From assembly GCA_018223435.1 (NCBI GenBank), contig JAGTTO010000001.1, forward strand, positions 186,001-250,000: DNA of 64,000 nucleotides. Direction: 5' to 3'. The stretch is from Lachnospiraceae bacterium Marseille-Q4251 (GTDB taxonomy: Bacteria > Bacillota > Clostridia > Lachnospirales > Lachnospiraceae). The translations under genes and the position numbers were made by a program. Under the pieces are notes generated by a model, which was not told where the DNA came from, made no database searches, and saw only the letters and a list, made by a program, of their open reading frames with translations. Below, in pieces: positions 1 to 8,294 of the stretch; the stretch's first letter is position 1, and every line of letters starts with the position of its first letter.

Positions 1-514
1 CCACCAGCGGAAGCTCTTTTACGATCTCCATAGCAATGGTTCCCTGACCGGTGGCAACCGTCAGATCGTTGAAGGGATGGATGAAGGTCAGGCCTTCTTT
101 TGCCTCCAGCTCCTTTGCGTACTCGCAGGCATCATCGTAAACGTCGCCTTTTAAGACAACCTCAGCGCCGTAGCTCTTCGTGCGGTTCACTTTGATGAGC
201 GGGGTGGTGGTGGGCATTACGATAACGGCGCGCACGCCGAATTTCTTTGCCGCATAAGCCACGCCCTGGGCATGGTTTCCTGCAGATGCGGTTACCAGAC
301 CCTTATTTCTCTCCTCTTCGGTAAGGGTACTGATCTTATAATAGGCACCACGGATCTTGTAAGCGCCGGTCACCTGCATATTTTCGGGCTTCAGATAAAC
401 CTTGTTTCCGGTCTGCTCTGAGAAATAATCGCTGTATACCAGCTTCGTCTCTGCGGCAGCCTGTCTTACGATGTTATATGCCTCTTCAAATTTTTCGATG
501 GTCAACTGCTCCAT
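1..514 (-). CDS. ilvA: Threonine ammonia-lyase (threonine dehydratase), 3' end cut by window
   Basis: PLP-dependent deaminase converting threonine to 2-oxobutanoate and ammonia, either for isoleucine synthesis or threonine catabolism. The first 171 residues are present; the rest lies left of the window. The N-terminus MEQLTIEKFEEAYNIV is followed by the PLP-lysine region KITGAY/KIRGAYYKI-like (KPENMQVTGAYKIRGAYY) and the SAGNHAQGVA loop, both diagnostic of the tryptophan-synthase-beta-like fold. The ATG at 514 follows AAGAAGGAGAAC, a good ribosome site. It starts 24 bp after ftsY and is probably its co-transcribed neighbour. Because the C-terminus is missing, the sequence cannot show whether an ACT regulatory domain separates biosynthetic IlvA from the catabolic type. 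Confidence 0.93.
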   Translation of the reverse strand, partial: MEQLTIEKFEEAYNIVRQAAAETKLVYSDYFSEQTGNKVYLKPENMQVTGAYKIRGAYYKISTLTEEERNKGLVTASAGNHAQGVAYAAKKFGVRAVIVMPTTTPLIKVNRTKSYGAEVVLKGDVYDDACEYAKELEAKEGLTFIHPFNDLTVATGQGTIAMEIVKELPLV

Positions 515-538
515 AATGTTCTCCTTCTTTCTTTTGTT

Positions 539-1474
539 TTATTTGTCCTGACTCACGTTAAAAAGCGCATTTACGAACTGGTTTGCGTCGAACTTCTGAA
601 GATCGTCGATGCTCTCTCCCACTCCGATGTATTTCACCGGAATGCCCAGCTCCGAATGGATGGCCACGGCGATACCGCCTTTGGCTGTTCCGTCCAGCTT
701 CGTGAGGATGATGCCGGTGATATCGGCTACCTCTTTGAACTCTTTGGCCTGTGCCAGTGCATTCTGGCCGGTGGTGCCGTCCAGGACTACCAGGGTCTCG
801 CGGTAAGCTTCCGGATATTCTTTTTCAATGATCCGGTTGAGCTTTCCAAGCTCCGCCATAAGGTTTTTCTTGTTGTGGAGTCTTCCTGCGGTGTCCACCA
901 GAAGAACGTCCGCATGTCTTGCCTTGGCCGCCTGGATGGCGTCGTAGACAACGGCTCCCGGGTCGGAACCCTCCTGACCGCTGATGATCTCCACACCGGC
1001 CCGGTTTGCCCAGCTCACCAGCTGCTCCCCTGCCGCCGCGCGGAAGGTGTCGGCCGCAGCCAGAACCACTTTTTTGCCCTGGTCCTTGAGCTTGCCCGCC
1101 AGCTTGCCGATACTTGTAGTCTTGCCCACACCGTTGACGCCGATGACCAGTACCACCGACGTGCGGTTTTCAAACTCATAGGCGGTCTCGCCCACGTTCA
1201 TCTCTTCCTTGATGCTCTCGATCAGGAGCTCCTTGCACTCAGCCGGATCTTTGATGTGCTGCTCCTTCACTTTTCGTTTCAGGTCTTCGATGATGGAGGT
1301 CGTGGCATTGATCCCCAGATCTCCCATGATAAGGATCTCCTCAATCTCATCATAAAAATCATCATCGATGCTGGAAAATCCGCTGAAAATCGAATCAATT
1401 CCAGACACGATGTTGTTTCTGGTCTTGGTCAGTCCCTCAACCAGCCGTTTAAAAAAGCCTTTCTTTTCTTCCAT
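539..1474 (-). CDS. ftsY: Signal recognition particle receptor FtsY
   Basis: Membrane-associated SRP GTPase that docks ribosome-SRP complexes at the Sec translocon. The 311-residue protein has a short NG-type N domain (about 1-100) and a G domain with P-loop GVNGVGKTTS (about 112-121), DTFRAAAGEQL, DTAGRLHNK and the guanine-specificity motif TKLDGTAKGG. The long acidic A domain of E. coli FtsY is absent, as is usual in Firmicutes. It follows smc by 16 bp with ribosome site TGGAG before the ATG. The rnc-smc-ftsY order is classical for Firmicutes and supports the call. Confidence 0.98.
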   Translation of the reverse strand: MEEKKGFFKRLVEGLTKTRNNIVSGIDSIFSGFSSIDDDFYDEIEEILIMGDLGINATTSIIEDLKRKVKEQHIKDPAECKELLIESIKEEMNVGETAYEFENRTSVVLVIGVNGVGKTTSIGKLAGKLKDQGKKVVLAAADTFRAAAGEQLVSWANRAGVEIISGQEGSDPGAVVYDAIQAAKARHADVLLVDTAGRLHNKKNLMAELGKLNRIIEKEYPEAYRETLVVLDGTTGQNALAQAKEFKEVADITGIILTKLDGTAKGGIAVAIHSELGIPVKYIGVGESIDDLQKFDANQFVNALFNVSQDK

Positions 1475-1490
1475 ATTTCACTCCATTTGC

Positions 1491-4400
1491 TTACTCATCC
1501 AGATCGTCCTCGATGAGATTTACAGAGACAAGGGCGGAAACGCCTTTTTCCTGCATCGTGATACCGTACAGGCGGTCGGCTGCCGCCATCGTGCCTCTTC
1601 TATGTGTTATAATAATAAACTGTGTATTTTTTGTCAACTTGTGAAGATAATTTGCATATCTGGCCACATTGGATTCGTCCAGAGCCGCCTCGATCTCGTC
1701 TAAGAGACAGAAGGGCGAGGGTTTCAGGTTCTGGATCGCAAAAAGCAGGGCAATGGCCGTGAGAGCCTTCTCTCCGCCGGAGAGCAGAATCATGTTCTGC
1801 AGCTTCTTGCCTGGCGGCTGGGCGATGATGCGGACGCCTGCCTCAAGGATATCCTCCCCTTCCACAAGCTCCAGCTTGCCGTGGCCGCCGCCGAAGAGCT
1901 GGCGGAAAGCCTTGTCAAACTCCGTCTGGATCTTGACAAAGTTTTCTTCAAACTGCCGGCGCATGCCTGCGTCCAGGTCGTCGATGACACCAAGGAGAGC
2001 TTTTTCGCTCTCTACCAGATCGTCGTGCTGGCCTTTTAAGAAACTGTGACGCTCGGAAATCTCCTTAAACTCCTCAATGGCATTGACGTTGACGCTTCCC
2101 AGGGAGCGGATCTCATTTTTCAGATCCAGCACCGCTTTCTTGAGCTGGTTCATCTCCTGGTATTCTTCGCATTTCATCTCTCTGGCGCTGCCCGGGGTCA
2201 GCTCGTACTGCTCCCAGATATCGTTGATCCGGGCATCCCGGCTCTCCACGAGTTTTTCCTGTCTGGCGCTCAGGCGGAAATTCTCCTTATCCAGGAGGCT
2301 TTTCTGCTCCGTCAGAGCTTCCCTCTCGGTGAAAAAGCCCTTCTGCGTCACCATGCAGGCGTTTTTCTCCTCAGTGAGCACCCGGATCTTCTCCTCGGCT
2401 TCCTTCTGGACGTCCGCTCCGGAATCGATGGTCTCCTGGATTTTTTTCAGATTCTCTTCTTTTTCAAGAGTCTCTTTTTCGCCGTCCTCCATCTTTTTCT
2501 GAACGGAAACCTTTTCCTCATTGAGGGTGCGGACCTCCCGTTCGATACGACTGGTATTCTGCTTTAAGAAGTCTTCCTTCTGAAGGAAACCGGCCAGCTT
2601 TAAATGTACATTCTCAAACCGTTGTTTCTGCTCTGTCAGATTGGCCTGTTCTTCTTTCAGGGCTTTCTGATTTTTCTCAATCCGGTCGTTGAGCTCCTGC
2701 TCCTGCTTGACGGAGGCATCCAGCTCTTCCTGAATCCGGTGCTTTTCCTCTTTGATCTCCGCCATCTGGGTCTCGATCTCCACAGCTTCATCCTTCAGGT
2801 GATGATAGCCGGAAGCCGTCTCGTCCCGGCGGGATTCCATCTGGCTGATCTCCATTTTTGCCGTATTCTGGACGAGATATTCTTTCTGAAGCTTTTCCGC
2901 CAGAGCAGCGATCTTATCTCGCAATGCATTTCTCTTGCTCCGGTTCTCGTCGATAGCCTGGTTGAGGGCATCCAGATCCTTTTTCAGAAGCTTTACGCTC
3001 TCCTCCAGCTCCTCGATCTCACGCCGACGGCCCAAAAGATTGCTCGAATTTTTGAACGCACCACCAGTCATAGAGCCGCCGGGGCTTAAAAGCTCTCCCT
3101 CCAGGGTGACAATTCGAAGAGAATAGCGGTATTTTCTTGCCAGGGCTACCGCGTGGTCGATCGTGTCTGCCACCACCACCCGGCCTAAAAGATACCGCAC
3201 CAAGCCTTCGTATTGCTGATCCGCCTGAACAAGAGTACTCGCAAGACCGATGACTCCCGGTTCCTTTAAGGCCCCGTTGTCGGTGAAACCGCCCCGGAGG
3301 CCCACGCTGGTCAGCGGCAGGAAGGTCGCCCGGCCAAATTTATTTTTTTTCAGGAAATCGATCATCCGCTTCGCCGTGTCCTCATCCGAAGTGACGATGT
3401 TCTGGATGCTGCCTCCAAGGGCAGTCTCGATGGCTATCTCATAGGCTTTTTCCACCTTGATGAGATCTGCCACCACGCCCAGAAGGCCGGGTTCCCGGGA
3501 TTTCTGCTCCATACAACGGCGGATGCTGTTTCCGTAGCCGTCGTAGCGCTCCGTGATGTTTTTCAGGGATTCCAGCCGGGAAGCTTCCCGATGAAAAGCG
3601 GTCTGGCCCTGCTCCGCCTGCTGGTTCTGCCTCACCAGCTCCCGGCGGATCTTCTCCACGGCTTCCTCATAGGTACGGCTCTCCTCCGTCAGATCCTCGA
3701 TCTTCTCGGAAACTGTCTCGTATTTTTCCTGCAGTTCTTTCAGAGAGTCTTCCTGTTCGTTTTCCTCGCTTCGAAGTCTTAAGAGCCGCTGGCTTACCTC
3801 CGCCCGGCGGATCTGGTTCTGCTCCATCATCGTATCGTAACGCTGGATCTTTCCTTTGGTGGAAGCCCTCTGATTCAGAATCCGGATGATCTCGCTCTTA
3901 TCGCCCTCGATCTCCCGGTTTAAATGGGAAATGGAAGCCTCAATGGCATCATTTTCCACGGAGGTGTCTTCCTCTTCCTCCTGGGCCTGCTTTCGCTCCT
4001 CCTTCAGGCCATTTAATTCCAGGCGGCTGGCCTCCAGCTCTTTTTTTCGCTCCGTCAGATCCTTCTCGATGGTCTCCAGACGTTCCAGCTGATTCTTTCT
4101 GGAAGTCTCCACGGAACGGATCTGCTCTCTTAAGACGTCCATCTGACCGGCCAGCTGCTGGCGTTTTAGCTGGTTCTCATTGTTTCTCGCCCGCTCGCTG
4201 TCGATCTGGCCGTCGAGACCGCTGATCTTCTCCTCCAGCCTGTCATACTCGACGCGGATGCTCTCGTATTTCTGACTGTTTTCCTTTAAATCCCGCTCGG
4301 AAATGGCCAGCTTTTCTTCCAAAGCTGCCAGCTCTGTCCGGCTCTCTTCCATTTCCAGGAGGAACATATTGACATCCAGGACTTTCAGCTCGTCTCTTTT

Positions 4401-5051
4401 TTTCAGATAGATCTTTGCTGTCTCCGCCTGTTTTTCCAGAGGAGTCAGCTGTCTCGTGAGCTCCGAGAGGATATCGTTGACGCGGACCAGATTCTGGCGC
4501 TCGTCTTCCAGCTTTTTCTGGGCGGCGGCTTTCCGGCGCTTAAACTTGACGATGCCCACAGCCTCGTCGAAGAGTTCCCGCCGTTCTTCCGGTTTACCAC
4601 TCAGGATCTTGTCAATCTGGCCCTGACCGATGATGGAATAGCCCTCCTTACCGATACCGGTGTCGTAGAAAAGCTCGTTGATATCTTTCAGGCGACAGGC
4701 AGAACCGTTGATCCGGTACTCGCTCTCGCCGGAACGATAGACCCTTCTCGTCACCGTCACCTCGTCAAATTCGATAGGAAGCTTGTGGTCTGAGTTGTCC
4801 ATCGTGATCGAGACGGAAGCAAAGCCCATGGGCTTTCGGTTCTCTGTTCCGGAAAAAATGACATCCTGCATGCTGGCTCCCCGAAGGGACTTGGCGCTCT
4901 GTTCACCCAAAACCCAGCGCACCGCGTCTCCGACGTTGCTCTTTCCGCTGCCGTTGGGTCCTACGATGCCGGTGATTCCGTTGTGGAACTCGAACAGGAT
5001 CTTATTCGCAAAGGATTTAAAGCCCTGTACTTCAATGCTTTTCAGATACAT
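1491..5051 (-). CDS. smc: Chromosome segregation ATPase SMC
   Basis: Condensin-type SMC that organises and helps segregate the nucleoid with ScpA and ScpB. The 1186 residues match the usual length. Visible parts, in order: N-terminal ATPase half with Walker A GPNGSGKSN (about 31-39), a long charged coiled coil to about residue 500, a hinge around 510-640 (GLLGVVADLIKVEKAYEIA region), the returning coiled coil, then signature LLSGGEKALTAIAL and Walker B FCLLDEIEAALDESN. It starts 4 bp after the rnc stop codon, which suggests translational coupling. The ATP-binding residues are intact. Confidence 0.98.
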   Translation of the reverse strand: MYLKSIEVQGFKSFANKILFEFHNGITGIVGPNGSGKSNVGDAVRWVLGEQSAKSLRGASMQDVIFSGTENRKPMGFASVSITMDNSDHKLPIEFDEVTVTRRVYRSGESEYRINGSACRLKDINELFYDTGIGKEGYSIIGQGQIDKILSGKPEERRELFDEAVGIVKFKRRKAAAQKKLEDERQNLVRVNDILSELTRQLTPLEKQAETAKIYLKKRDELKVLDVNMFLLEMEESRTELAALEEKLAISERDLKENSQKYESIRVEYDRLEEKISGLDGQIDSERARNNENQLKRQQLAGQMDVLREQIRSVETSRKNQLERLETIEKDLTERKKELEASRLELNGLKEERKQAQEEEEDTSVENDAIEASISHLNREIEGDKSEIIRILNQRASTKGKIQRYDTMMEQNQIRRAEVSQRLLRLRSEENEQEDSLKELQEKYETVSEKIEDLTEESRTYEEAVEKIRRELVRQNQQAEQGQTAFHREASRLESLKNITERYDGYGNSIRRCMEQKSREPGLLGVVADLIKVEKAYEIAIETALGGSIQNIVTSDEDTAKRMIDFLKKNKFGRATFLPLTSVGLRGGFTDNGALKEPGVIGLASTLVQADQQYEGLVRYLLGRVVVADTIDHAVALARKYRYSLRIVTLEGELLSPGGSMTGGAFKNSSNLLGRRREIEELEESVKLLKKDLDALNQAIDENRSKRNALRDKIAALAEKLQKEYLVQNTAKMEISQMESRRDETASGYHHLKDEAVEIETQMAEIKEEKHRIQEELDASVKQEQELNDRIEKNQKALKEEQANLTEQKQRFENVHLKLAGFLQKEDFLKQNTSRIEREVRTLNEEKVSVQKKMEDGEKETLEKEENLKKIQETIDSGADVQKEAEEKIRVLTEEKNACMVTQKGFFTEREALTEQKSLLDKENFRLSARQEKLVESRDARINDIWEQYELTPGSAREMKCEEYQEMNQLKKAVLDLKNEIRSLGSVNVNAIEEFKEISERHSFLKGQHDDLVESEKALLGVIDDLDAGMRRQFEENFVKIQTEFDKAFRQLFGGGHGKLELVEGEDILEAGVRIIAQPPGKKLQNMILLSGGEKALTAIALLFAIQNLKPSPFCLLDEIEAALDESNVARYANYLHKLTKNTQFIIITHRRGTMAAADRLYGITMQEKGVSALVSVNLIEDDLDE

Positions 5052-5055
5052 GCAG

Positions 5056-5754
5056 TTACTCCTGTTTTTCTTTCCAGTTGATCAGGCAGCGGTAAGCGGC
5101 ATCCTGCTCGGCTGCCTTTTTCGTACGGCCTTTTCCGCTGCTCTTTTTCTCTCCTGCCACATAGAGATCCACCAGAAAGGTCTTGTCGTGGTCCGGACCT
5201 TCTTCGCCGGTGAGAACATAAGATATTTCGCCGTCATGCCAGTTTTTCTGTACCTGTTCCTGTAAAATAGTCTTGCTATCATAAAAGAGCTTTTTATGCT
5301 CAATGTCCGTCATGATAAAACGATGTACAAACTCTTTTGCACTAGCAAAACCACCGTCCAGATAGATTGCACCGATCAGAGCCTCCATGGCGTCCGATAC
5401 GATGGAATCTCTTTTTCTTCCGCCGGTGTGTTCCTCGCCTTTGCCCAGCAGCAGGAAATCTCCGAGATCCAGTTCCCTCGCACAGAGAGCCAGCGTCGGT
5501 TCACAGACGATGCTCGCGCGAAGCTTGGTCAGATCTCCCTCAGGGAGGGCCGGATAATGGCGGAACAGAAATTCGCTGCTCACAACCTCAAGGACCGCAT
5601 CTCCTAAAAATTCCAGTCTTTCATTGTCATGATACCCTTTTGCCTTATGCTCGTTGGCGTAAGAGCTGTGGGTCATGGCCTGTTTTAAAAGATGGGGATT
5701 CTGAAAATGATACCCACTCTTTTTTTCCAGTAGCTCAAACTGATGATTTTCCAT
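5056..5754 (-). CDS. rnc: Ribonuclease III
   Basis: Double-strand-specific endoribonuclease for rRNA and mRNA processing. The 232 residues comprise an RNase III domain with signature NERLEFLGDAVLEVV (about 44-58; E and D metal ligands present) and SDAMEALIGAIYLDGG, then a C-terminal dsRNA-binding domain (about 155-228) ending in the conserved GRTKKAAEQDAA motif. The ATG is preceded by AAAAAGGAGAAAACTA. It lies downstream of acpP beyond a terminator-like hairpin, so it may combine read-through with a promoter of its own. Confidence 0.98.
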   Translation of the reverse strand: MENHQFELLEKKSGYHFQNPHLLKQAMTHSSYANEHKAKGYHDNERLEFLGDAVLEVVSSEFLFRHYPALPEGDLTKLRASIVCEPTLALCARELDLGDFLLLGKGEEHTGGRKRDSIVSDAMEALIGAIYLDGGFASAKEFVHRFIMTDIEHKKLFYDSKTILQEQVQKNWHDGEISYVLTGEEGPDHDKTFLVDLYVAGEKKSSGKGRTKKAAEQDAAYRCLINWKEKQE

Positions 5755-5830
5755 TAGTTTTCTCCTTTTTCATCTGTCTTTAAAACTAATTTTTTTGTAA
5801 TTGGAAATCCCATCGAAATTTCCGGTTACA

Positions 5831-5859
5831 AAATAAAGGGGGATGTTTGAAACATCCCC
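5831..5859 (-). terminator. Terminator-like hairpin after acpP
   Basis: GGGGATGTTT (5839-5848) is complementary to AAACATCCCC (5850-5859). On the minus strand the stem is followed by CTTTATTTT. It sits between the acpP stop and the rnc start and may partly uncouple fatty-acid genes from rnc-smc-ftsY. Confidence 0.7.
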
Positions 5860-5878
5860 TCTTCACGGTAATCCGAAT

Positions 5879-6109
5879 TTAGTTTACGGCGTTTTTGATC
5901 TGCTCTACAGCGTCACCTACGGTAACGATCTTCTCGGCTTCCTCAGATGGGATCTCGATATCAAACTCTTCCTCGATTCCCATAATAATCTGGAATACAT
6001 CCAGAGAGTCTGCACCCAGATCGTCCACAAAAGTGGTGTCCATGGTGATCTCATCTGCATCCACATTTAAAACTTCCGCGATAATATTCTTCAACTTTTC
6101 GAATTCCAT
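5879..6109 (-). CDS. acpP: Acyl carrier protein
   Basis: Small acidic carrier of growing acyl chains in fatty-acid synthesis; 76 residues, the usual length. The phosphopantetheine attachment site is the Ser in [10 protein letters not shown] chose the ATG at 6109 ([14 protein letters not shown]). The alternative TTG at 6118 would sit only 1-2 bases after the ribosome site AGAGAGG, whereas the ATG is about 10 bases away and matches the family N-terminus. It starts 5 bp after the plsX stop, so the two are almost certainly one transcript supplying phospholipid synthesis. Confidence 0.97.
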   Translation of the reverse strand: MEFEKLKNIIAEVLNVDADEITMDTTFVDDLGADSLDVFQIIMGIEEEFDIEIPSEEAEKIVTVGDAVEQIKNAVN

Positions 6110-6114
6110 AACAT

Positions 6115-7140
6115 TCAATCCTCTCTTATTTCTTCTTTTACCGATATGTGCTCTTTGATCTTTTCATTGATGTTCTGTTGTTTGAACTGCACACACTGAA
6201 TAATGGAATTGGTGATCTCCACAGCTTTGGAACTTCCGTGAGTTTTCACCACAAGCCCCTTCAGTCCAAGAAGAGGCGCGCCGCCGTACTGGCTGGCATC
6301 GAAAGACTTCAGGGTTGCCTTCAGAGCAGGTTTCACGAGAAGTGCCCCGATTTTGCTCCGAAGATTCTGCATCATACCGGCCTTTACTTTACTGATCAGA
6401 GTAGCTCCTACACCCTCATAAAGTTTCAGGATCACATTGCCGACAAAGGCTTCGCAGACAACCACATCACAGACGCCGGCCGGAATATCTCTGGCCTCCA
6501 CGCTGCCGATGAAATTGATGTCCTTACATTCCTTCAGAAGAGGGAAGGTCTCTTTCACGAGTGCGTTTCCTTTTTCTTCTTCCGCACCGATGTTGACGAT
6601 TCCTACTCTCGGGTTCTTCACCCCGACCACATTTTCCATATAAATGGAACCCATCTTCGCAAACTGTACCAGATGGGAGGGTCTGGCATCTACGTTGGCT
6701 CCGCAGTCAATCAGCAGTGCTACCCCATCCTTCGTGGGGATCAGCGGTGCAAGGGGCGGACGCTCCACGCCTTTGATCCTGCCTACAATCACCTGTCCTC
6801 CTACCAGAACAGCTCCGGTACTTCCAGCGGATACGAAAGCGTCTGCCTCGCCTTTTTTCACAAGATTCATTCCGACCACAATTGAAGAATCTTTCTTTTT
6901 GCGAATGGCATTCACCGGCGGTTCCGCCATCTCGATGACCTCGGTGGTGTTTACCACTTCAATCCGGTCCTTCGGATAGGTGTACTTAGATAACTCTCCC
7001 TCGACCAGCTCCTGCCGGCCCGTCAGGATCACTTTGATGTCCTTCCTGGTGTTCACCGCATCTACAGCGCCTTTCACCGTTTCCTGCGGCGCGTTGTCTC
7101 CGCCCATGGCATCCACAACGACTTTCACAAGTTCCTGCAT
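6115..7140 (-). CDS. plsX: Phosphate acyltransferase PlsX
   Basis: Makes acyl-phosphate from acyl-ACP, the first step of the PlsX/PlsY phosphatidic acid pathway. The 341 residues begin with the characteristic [19 protein letters not shown] and contain [10 protein letters not shown] and the [11 protein letters not shown] segment. Strong ribosome site AAGGAGG. It is the first gene of its operon, with its own sigma-A-like promoter just upstream. In many Firmicutes yceD-rpmF directly precede plsX; here that pair lies 11 kb away. Confidence 0.98.
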   Translation of the reverse strand: MQELVKVVVDAMGGDNAPQETVKGAVDAVNTRKDIKVILTGRQELVEGELSKYTYPKDRIEVVNTTEVIEMAEPPVNAIRKKKDSSIVVGMNLVKKGEADAFVSAGSTGAVLVGGQVIVGRIKGVERPPLAPLIPTKDGVALLIDCGANVDARPSHLVQFAKMGSIYMENVVGVKNPRVGIVNIGAEEEKGNALVKETFPLLKECKDINFIGSVEARDIPAGVCDVVVCEAFVGNVILKLYEGVGATLISKVKAGMMQNLRSKIGALLVKPALKATLKSFDASQYGGAPLLGLKGLVVKTHGSSKAVEITNSIIQCVQFKQQNINEKIKEHISVKEEIRED

Positions 7141-7165
7141 GATTCATCCTCCTTGTACTATGACT

Positions 7166-7194
7166 AATATACTAAACATCATTCTAAAAATCAA
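7166..7194 (-). promoter_or_regulatory. Promoter of plsX-acpP
   Basis: On the minus strand, -35 TTGATT (7189-7194) and -10 TATATT (7166-7171) are separated by 17 bp and lie about 26 bp before the plsX start. FapR-type operators were not recognised. Divergent from the promoter of the 80-aa plus-strand gene. Confidence 0.7.
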
Positions 7195-7261
7195 CAGTAA
7201 ATTTTCAGAAGTTCCTTTCGCCTTCTTGATGGATTTTCTCATAGCCAGAATGGGCGCTCTG

Positions 7262-7270
7262 TGCTATAAT
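7262..7270 (+). promoter_or_regulatory. Extended -10 promoter of the 80-aa gene
   Basis: TGCTATAAT (7262-7270) is an extended -10 (TGnTATAAT). The matching -35 position (TAGCCA, 7242-7247) is poor, so the promoter probably relies on the extended -10. The start codon is 33 bp downstream. Confidence 0.65.
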
Positions 7271-7302
7271 AAGCGCGCAAATTGATAAGAAGGAGTTTGT
7301 CT

Positions 7303-7545
7303 ATGTTTAATAATGTATCCCAGCTTCTTGAGCTGAGGGCTTTAAGGAATCGTTTTGAGAAAAATCATCCGAAGTTTTTTCCGTTTATGAAGGCGGCTAA
7401 GACCCGGGCGCTGGAGGAAGGGAGTCTGATTGAGATCTCCGTCACCCCGCCGGATGGGGAAATGATTTCCACCAATCTGAAGGTGCAGGCGTCAGATCTG
7501 GAATTGCTTCAGAAGCTGACGGAGGTTCTCAGCCAGAACCAATAA
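7303..7545 (+). CDS. Small conserved-looking protein of unknown function (80 aa)
   Basis: Not assigned to a named family. The ATG at 7303 has ribosome site AAGGAG 7 bp upstream; an earlier in-frame start at 7282 lacks one. The protein is soluble and mixed-charge, with an N-terminal helix-like half (FNNVSQLLELRALRNRF) and a C-terminal half predicted by eye to carry strands (GSLIEISVTPPDGEM) and a helix (SDLELLQKLTEVLS). No Cys, no signal peptide, no membrane segment. It is alone on its strand, with its own promoter and a hairpin terminator, and is divergent from plsX. Codon use looks like that of the neighbours. Confidence 0.8.
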   Translation: MFNNVSQLLELRALRNRFEKNHPKFFPFMKAAKTRALEEGSLIEISVTPPDGEMISTNLKVQASDLELLQKLTEVLSQNQ

Positions 7546-7583
7546 GGGGCTTCTCGCTTTTGGAAAGCGGAAGAAAAAAACTA

Positions 7584-7626
7584 CAAGGGGAAACCAGGAC
7601 TGCGCAACTCTGATGGTTTCCCCTTG
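7584..7626. terminator. Bidirectional terminator hairpin between convergent genes
   Basis: A perfect 13-bp stem, CAAGGGGAAACCA (7584-7596) with TGGTTTCCCCTTG (7614-7626), loop 17. Read on the minus strand it is followed by a run of seven Ts, fitting the end of the acetyltransferase transcript. The plus-strand tail (CAGGTTTTAG) is weaker. A second small hairpin (7637-7645 with 7649-7657) overlaps the acetyltransferase stop. Confidence 0.8.
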
Positions 7627-7653
7627 CAGGTTTTAGATAGGCTTTGAAAAAGC

Positions 7654-8286
7654 CTATACTTCTCTTATCATACAATATTGCTTAAGATCAAAATGTTTAT
7701 TCAGCACCCCATACAATTTGAACCCCAAATGCTGATAAAACTCCACATTTTTCGGATTATGCGTCTCGAGCGACACCATCATATGGTGCTCGTCCGCATA
7801 CCGGATCACCTCATTCATAAGACAGGCCGCCAGCCCATGATGCTGCATGCTCGGCCTTACGGCCAGGTAAATCACATGCAGCCTGTTATCCTGATGCAGC
7901 TGGTCCGTCCAGTTGGAATTAAGGTAATCCCTTCCCAGAACAAAGTTCCAGAAGGTCTTCATACTGGCATCTTCCTTCAGAAGATACCCCTCGGTTCGGA
8001 GTACCGCCTCAATCTCCGTAAAATAGTATTTGAACAGGTTGTAGGACTCTGCCTCATCGGAGACCACCAGAAGGCTGTTCAGATCCTTCGTGTCTGCATA
8101 GATCTCACAGGTTTCGTAAAATTCTGACAGGTCACATTTAAAGAGCTCCGGCATGAGCCTTTTTCGGATTTCCTCGTTGGGTATCAGCTTCTGGTAAAGC
8201 GGATCCTCCCGAAAGCATTCTGTCAGGAGCTTCTCAAGCTCCGGCAGGTCCTCACGCTGCACCCGGTATAATCGATCTGTTTCCAT
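7654..8286 (-). CDS. GNAT-family N-acetyltransferase
   Basis: Probable acetyl-CoA-dependent acetyltransferase, substrate unknown. In the 210 residues the GNAT core is C-terminal: VIYLAVRPSMQHHGLAACLM (about 140-159) is motif A, whose usual Q/RxxGxG/A appears as Q-H-H-G-L-A, followed by VSLETHNPKNVEFYQHLGF, the motif B segment ending in a typical YxxLGF. Ribosome site GGAGG before the ATG. It lies 8 bp after the M28 peptidase gene and is probably co-transcribed, so an amino-acid or peptide substrate is possible but unproven. Confidence 0.9.
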   Translation of the reverse strand: METDRLYRVQREDLPELEKLLTECFREDPLYQKLIPNEEIRKRLMPELFKCDLSEFYETCEIYADTKDLNSLLVVSDEAESYNLFKYYFTEIEAVLRTEGYLLKEDASMKTFWNFVLGRDYLNSNWTDQLHQDNRLHVIYLAVRPSMQHHGLAACLMNEVIRYADEHHMMVSLETHNPKNVEFYQHLGFKLYGVLNKHFDLKQYCMIREV

Positions 8287-8294
8287 GAATCCTC

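Noticed and set aside
656..1516. Long open frame on the plus strand opposite ftsY
   Set aside because: It mirrors the conserved FtsY coding frame, has no ribosome site and no recognisable domain.
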